9,537 bases of DNA. Source: Patescibacteria group bacterium (GTDB lineage: Bacteria; Patescibacteria; ABY1; JAGPKW01). Shown here in pieces: positions 7,621-9,537 of this stretch. Under the pieces are notes generated by a model. That model was not told where the DNA came from. It did not search any database and saw only the letters and a program-made list of their open reading frames with translations. The stretch's first letter is position 1; each line of letters starts with the position of its first letter. Made by a program: the position numbers and the translations under genes. The stretch is from assembly GCA_021735565.1 (NCBI GenBank), contig JAIPGT010000016.1:1-9537 (forward strand), written 5' to 3'.

Positions 7621-7752
7621 GTAAACAACTACCAGTTTTGGCGCAATGCCAATCATAATAGTGTTATCCCGATAAGATTGCTCTTACTTCACACTATTAT
7701 GACCAAAATGCTAACAAAGAAACTGGTAGTGGACTGATAATTGTTTACGCAT
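7594..7752 (-). ncRNA. Structured RNA of about 159 nt, 6S-like fold or attenuator leader
   Basis: A promoter places the start near 7752-7750, and the RNA would end in a T-tract near 7594. Helices, in RNA order: P1, TGCGTAAACAA (7751-7741) with TTGTTTACGCA (7628-7618), 11 bp. P2, ACTACCAGTTT (7730-7720) with AAACTGGTAGT (7638-7628), 11 bp sharing one base with P1. Apical P4, TCATAATAGTGT (7702-7691) with ACACTATTATGA (7664-7653), 12 bp. Between P2 and P4 is a large bubble. Its 3' side holds a small hairpin, TTGGC/GCCAA (7652-7648 with 7642-7638). The apical loop contains TAAGA/TCTTA. A closing stem, a central bubble with a 3'-side hairpin and an apical arm are the plan of 6S RNA, which binds RNA polymerase. 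Position just ahead of mod also allows a riboswitch-like leader. I see no conserved motif of a known riboswitch class, so the identity is open. Confidence 0.6.
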
Positions 7753-7756
7753 TTAT

Positions 7757-7785
7757 ATTTTAACCCTTTATGCTTATTTTTGCAA
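7757..7785 (-). promoter_or_regulatory. Promoter for the structured RNA
   Basis: Minus-strand TTGCAA (7785-7780) is followed by a 17-base spacer and TAAAAT (7762-7757). The -10 matches five of six consensus bases, the -35 four of six. The predicted start falls at the first bases of helix P1, which is strong positional support. It may also serve mod by readthrough. Confidence 0.6.
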
Positions 7786-7814
7786 AAATTTAATTTAAAT
7801 TAATTTTTTATATG

Positions 7815-7820
7815 TATAAT
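7815..7820 (+). promoter_or_regulatory. -10 box for the NYN-domain gene
   Basis: A perfect TATAAT lies 25 bases before the ATG at 7846. No good -35 is seen at the usual distance; the nearest T-rich candidate, TTTAAT at 7789-7794, is 20 bases away. The transcript would run divergently from the structured RNA and its promoter. Confidence 0.5.
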
Positions 7821-7845
7821 ATTTTTTTAATATTAAAAATATTTT

Positions 7846-8598
7846 ATGTTTATTCCTAAAACTGAAAAAATAGAAAAAATTTATAATAAATCTCCTGATA
7901 AAGTTAACAACTTTGATCATTTAATTAATAAAAATACTATTTTATATATTGATTATGCTAATGTTAAAAATTGGAAACTAAAAAAATCTTGGCATATAGA
8001 TATAAAAAGATTAAAACAATTTTTAAATTGTTTTGATAATGTAGAAAAAATAAACCTTTATTATGGGAGTTTAATTGGTGACAAAAAATCTGAACTAGAA
8101 ATTAAAAAAATCAAAAAATTTGGTTATAATTTAATAACAAAAAATGTTAAAATAATGCGTCATTCTATTGATGTAAGCAGTATATCAATGGATTCTACAA
8201 TATTAATATCTCAATTTATTAGAAAAAATCTAATTTTGCATTTAAATAAAAAAGAAATTATTTACTTAAATAAAATTTTTTATAGATTAAATAAATTAGG
8301 AAAAATGTATATAGAAGATAGAAAATGTAATTTTGATGTAGAAATTGGAAGAGATATGTTAATAGATTTTACAAAAAATAATATAAAAAGTTTTGTTTTA
8401 TTTAGTGGAGATAGTGATTTTGCTGATCCAATTAATCAATTATTAAAAGATGGTAAAAATATTATTTTAATTTGTACATATCATTGTGTAGCAAAAGAAT
8501 TGAATCAATTAAGAAAGAAAGGATTAATTATTTTTGATATTAATAATATAAAAAATTTTATTTGTAGAAATAAAGAAATTGATAAAAATTTATTTTAA
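7846..8598 (+). CDS. NYN-domain (PIN-like, DUF88/LabA-type) ribonuclease
   Basis: This 250-residue protein has the conserved acidic motifs of the NYN branch of the PIN-like nuclease superfamily. These are ILYIDYANV (D36, N39), the middle motif CNFDVEIGRDMLIDF (D164, D170, D174), and FSGDSDFADPI (D189, D191), followed by GKNIILI. The acidic residues coordinate the metal used for RNA cleavage. A helical insertion at about 105-155 separates the first motif region from the rest and is longer than in the minimal domain. NYN proteins act in RNA processing and decay, and some appear in defence or toxin contexts. It stands alone on the plus strand, divergent from a structured RNA and the restriction operon, which makes that RNA a conceivable substrate. 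The start has no Shine-Dalgarno sequence. A minus-facing terminator begins right at its 3' end. The cellular target is unknown. Confidence 0.85.
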   Translation: MFIPKTEKIEKIYNKSPDKVNNFDHLINKNTILYIDYANVKNWKLKKSWHIDIKRLKQFLNCFDNVEKINLYYGSLIGDKKSELEIKKIKKFGYNLITKNVKIMRHSIDVSSISMDSTILISQFIRKNLILHLNKKEIIYLNKIFYRLNKLGKMYIEDRKCNFDVEIGRDMLIDFTKNNIKSFVLFSGDSDFADPINQLLKDGKNIILICTYHCVAKELNQLRKKGLIIFDINNIKNFICRNKEIDKNLF

Positions 8599-8631
8599 AA
8601 AGAAAAGAGGCATTTCAAAAAGAAATACCTC
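8597..8631 (-). terminator. Minus-oriented Rho-independent terminator
   Basis: On the minus strand GAGGTATTTC (8631-8622) pairs with GAAATGCCTC (8616-8607), 10 bp including one U-G pair, around a TTTTT loop. TTTTCTTTTT follows. Read on the plus strand the stem has a C-A mismatch and no T-run, so it primarily stops transcription coming from the right, just before the NYN gene would be entered antisense. Confidence 0.65.
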
Positions 8632-8660
8632 GATCTTAAAATTTTGCATTTTTAATTGCA
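8597..8660 (-). ncRNA. Possible small RNA of about 60 nt
   Basis: A strong minus-strand promoter at 8694-8666 and the terminator at 8631-8597 delimit a transcript of about 60 nt containing no convincing gene. A 19-codon frame from the ATG at 8649 exists, but it consists largely of the terminator stem and T-tract, so it is unlikely to matter. The RNA would overlap only the last bases of the NYN gene. Its function is unknown. Confidence 0.35.
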
Positions 8661-8665
8661 GATTT

Positions 8666-8694
8666 ATAATATCATTCAAAAAAAATTGTGTCAA
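8666..8694 (-). promoter_or_regulatory. Strong minus-strand promoter in the intergenic region
   Basis: A perfect TTGACA (8694-8689) is separated by 17 bases from TATTAT (8671-8666), five of six to consensus. No protein gene lies downstream on this strand before the terminator at 8631-8597, so it appears to drive a very short transcript. Confidence 0.55.
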
Positions 8695-8736
8695 AAAATA
8701 TTTTATTGATTCTTAATTTTATATTTAAAAAAAAAT

Positions 8737-8812
8737 GGGCGCATAATATAAAACGGGCGCACAATGTGCATGGCCAGACATGTCTGGCCACTACATTATT
8801 TTATAAAATAAT
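8737..8812. repeat. Nested REP-like palindromes, copy A
   Basis: GGGCGCA at 8737-8743 is followed by a second GGGCGCAC at 8755-8762, whose partner arm is cut short at GTGC (8766-8769). The perfect 20-base palindrome TGGCCAGACATGTCTGGCCA (8771-8790) abuts it and is followed by CTAC (8791-8794). On the minus strand that is GTAG before a hairpin, the arrangement of REP elements moved by RAYT-type transposases. An 18-base AT palindrome at 8795-8812 and a T-run follow. The GC content contrasts sharply with the surroundings. No transposase is present in the window. Confidence 0.6.
8748..8769 (+). repeat. Direct repeat left of the toxin-antitoxin unit
   Basis: These 22 bases, beginning ATAAAACGGGCG and ending AATGTGC, are identical to 9488-9509 in the same orientation. 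The two copies bracket the toxin-antitoxin operon. Here the REP-like hairpin is truncated after GTGC by the adjoining TGGCCA palindrome. Confidence 0.7.
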
Positions 8813-8838
8813 ATTATTTTTTTATTTATTATTTGATT

Positions 8839-8863
8839 GGAACGCGCCAAGGCGCGTTCCTAC
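8839..8863. repeat. REP-like palindrome, copy B
   Basis: GGAACGCGCC (8839-8848) and GGCGCGTTCC (8851-8860) form a perfect 10-bp stem around AA. The right edge reads CTAC (8860-8863) and continues ACAATATTTT, the same flank style as the copy at 9495. On the minus strand this is GTAG plus hairpin. It is not followed directly by a T-run, so a REP-like element is a better description than a terminator. Confidence 0.6.
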
Positions 8864-8904
8864 AATATTTTGTTTTATTTTATTTAAAATGGGTATATAA
8901 TAAT

Positions 8905-8941
8905 TTGACATCTGTAATACAAATGTAATACAATTTAATTG
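8905..8941 (+). promoter_or_regulatory. Promoter and repeated operator of the toxin-antitoxin operon
   Basis: TTGACA (8905-8910) is followed by 18 bases and TACAAT (8929-8934), placing the start near 8941, about 28 bases before the antitoxin ATG. The sequence TGTAATACAA occurs twice, at 8913-8922 and 8924-8933, with an 11-base period (about one helical turn). The short inverted repeat CAATT/AATTG (8931-8941) overlaps. This fits cooperative binding by a ribbon-helix-helix antitoxin across the -10, giving autorepression. Confidence 0.6.
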
Positions 8942-8968
8942 TAATAATTATATTTATATAAAAAAATT

Positions 8969-9196
8969 ATGAGAAAAGTTCTAAGCATATCTCTCCCCTC
9001 TGAAACTCTTGAAGATATCAAAAAAAAATCAAAAAAAAGAAATTTTGATTCTATCTCTTCATATATAAAATATTTATTTTCTTTAGATAATGATTTAATT
9101 TCTGAAGATGAGTTATTAGATACTATTAAATCTTCTAGAGAGGAATATAAAAAAGGTGAATCTATATCTGCAAATTCTTTATCTGAACTTTTATGA
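8969..9196 (+). CDS. Ribbon-helix-helix-type antitoxin (type II TA)
   Basis: This 75-residue protein starts VLSISLPSETLEDIKKKSKKRNFDS, a strand followed by a helix as in the ribbon-helix-helix (CopG/ParD-like) DNA-binding fold. SSYIKYLFSLDN forms the second helix. The acidic C-terminal half (SEDELLDTIKSSREEYKKGE and SANSLSELL) is typical of the tail that wraps around and neutralises the cognate toxin. It lies directly upstream of a RelE-type toxin and overlaps it by the 4-base ATGA junction, so translation is coupled. Repeated motifs in its promoter are the probable operator it binds, alone or with the toxin. The name of the particular antitoxin family is uncertain; ParD-like and RelB-like proteins look alike at this length. 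Confidence 0.85.
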   Translation: MRKVLSISLPSETLEDIKKKSKKRNFDSISSYIKYLFSLDNDLISEDELLDTIKSSREEYKKGESISANSLSELL

Positions 9197-9465
9197 TTGT
9201 AAATAAAATTTTATATTCAAAAAAATTTGTTAAAGAATTAAAAAATTTACCCGAAAATATTCTTAATATAGCAATTAAAAAAGAAATAATTTTTAAAGAC
9301 AATCCTTTACATCCATCTTTGAGGCTTCATGAGCTACATGGAAAATTTCAAGGTATTTGGTCTATTTCTATAACTTCTGGTTATAGAATTATTTTTGAAA
9401 GAATGGAAAATGGAGATATATTATTTATATCAATAGGAAAACACGATTTGTATAAGTATTTGTGA
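9193..9465 (+). CDS. RelE/ParE-superfamily toxin (type II TA, mRNA interferase-like)
   Basis: This 90-residue protein has the RelE/ParE fold signature. SKKFVKELKNLPENI is the amphipathic N-terminal helix. HPSLRLHELHGKFQGIWSIS is the characteristic basic strand with R44 and K51, GYRIIFER carries the conserved R65, and FISIGKHDLYKYL ends with H84 and Y87. Basic and aromatic residues at these positions are those used by RelE/YafQ-like toxins to cut ribosome-bound mRNA. ParE-type gyrase inhibition cannot be excluded from sequence alone, but the I-G-x-H-D-x-Y ending favours the mRNA interferase branch. The protein is full length with no missing key residue. Translation starts at the ATG overlapping the antitoxin stop. 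Confidence 0.88.
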   Translation: MIVNKILYSKKFVKELKNLPENILNIAIKKEIIFKDNPLHPSLRLHELHGKFQGIWSISITSGYRIIFERMENGDILFISIGKHDLYKYL

Positions 9466-9487
9466 TTATTTTATTTATTATTTTGAA

Positions 9488-9517
9488 ATAAAACGGGCGC
9501 ACAATGTGCGCCCATAC
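9488..9517. repeat. REP-like palindrome, copy C, with right-hand direct repeat
   Basis: GGGCGCAC (9495-9502) and GTGCGCCC (9506-9513) form a perfect 8-bp stem around AAT, followed by ATAC (9514-9517), one change from CTAC. Bases 9488-9509 repeat 8748-8769 exactly. This appears to be the intact form of the hairpin truncated on the left side. It lies 30 bases after the toxin stop, and a T-run at 9531-9535 is too distant to make it a classical terminator. Confidence 0.65.
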
Positions 9518-9537
9518 AATATTTATTGATTTTTTAA

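Noticed and set aside
7618..7751. Integron attC site or transposon end as explanation for the long inverted arms
   Set aside because: The ends do not match the RYYYAAC/GTTRRRY core boxes, no integrase or transposase is present, and a promoter and terminator bracket the element as for an RNA gene.
7711..7752. Possible 13-residue leader peptide MRKQLSVHYQFLC on the minus strand at the start of the structured RNA
   Set aside because: The ATG falls at the predicted transcript start inside helix P1 and the peptide has no run of a regulatory amino acid. Chance is more likely, though a leaderless peptide cannot be fully excluded.
7594..7752. T-box leader or tmRNA
   Set aside because: No T-box consensus bulge, tRNA-like acceptor end or tag-reading frame can be seen.
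8590..8649. 19-codon minus-strand frame starting at 8649
   Set aside because: Most of its codons are the terminator stem and T-tract, so its composition is forced by RNA structure rather than coding.
8688..8900. Plus-strand open frame of 70 codons
   Set aside because: It is made of the REP palindromes and AT-rich spacer, has no family resemblance, and overlaps a strong minus-strand promoter.
8905..8949. CRISPR-like or iteron origin reading of the TGTAATACAA repeats
   Set aside because: Only two copies occur, at an 11-base period inside a toxin-antitoxin promoter, which fits an operator. There are no spacers and no replication gene.

Overview
The window is very AT-rich, with GC confined to a few short palindromes. 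Its promoters are bacterial in style (TTGACA or TTGCAA with TATAAT-like boxes). Genes are tightly packed and no clear Shine-Dalgarno sequence precedes any start. The protein set (an XRE repressor, a type III-like restriction system, a PD-(D/E)XK/DUF5655 protein, a NYN-domain protein and a RelE-type toxin-antitoxin pair) and the base composition fit a low-GC Patescibacteria (CPR) genome. This is inference, because no rRNA or core gene is present. The whole window looks like an accessory or defence region.

Positions 1-282 hold the N-terminal part of an XRE-type repressor running off the left edge on the minus strand. A perfect-arm palindrome upstream contains back-to-back TTGACA boxes, and a hairpin with a T-tract points in the plus direction. 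Positions 283-7558 are a compact minus-strand operon, in transcription order: a type III-like Mod methyltransferase, an 85-aa zinc-ribbon protein, a 139-aa protein with two membrane segments, a Res-like helicase-nuclease, a 233-aa protein with an R-N..H motif resembling HEPN ribonucleases, and a PD-(D/E)XK + DUF5655 gene. That last gene is interrupted by one in-frame TAA where the conserved Q of its nuclease core should be. Mod and Res give the methylation and cleavage arms. The small genes packed among them look like accessory effectors or regulators.

Positions 7594-7785 carry what I consider the most interesting element. On the minus strand a promoter is followed immediately by a sequence of about 159 nt whose two ends pair through nested 11-bp helices. 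It contains a central bubble with a side hairpin, a 12-bp apical helix and a Rho-independent terminator. The architecture resembles 6S RNA or a terminator-controlled leader placed just ahead of mod. A divergent plus-strand gene (7846-8598) encodes a NYN/PIN-like ribonuclease.

Positions 8599-8968 are noncoding. They hold a short minus-strand transcription unit (promoter plus terminator, about 60 nt) and GC-rich REP-like palindromes bordered by GTAG/CTAC. A RelE-type toxin-antitoxin operon (8969-9465) with its own promoter and repeated operator motif follows, and a further REP palindrome lies after it. A 22-bp sequence is repeated in direct orientation on both sides of the toxin-antitoxin unit.
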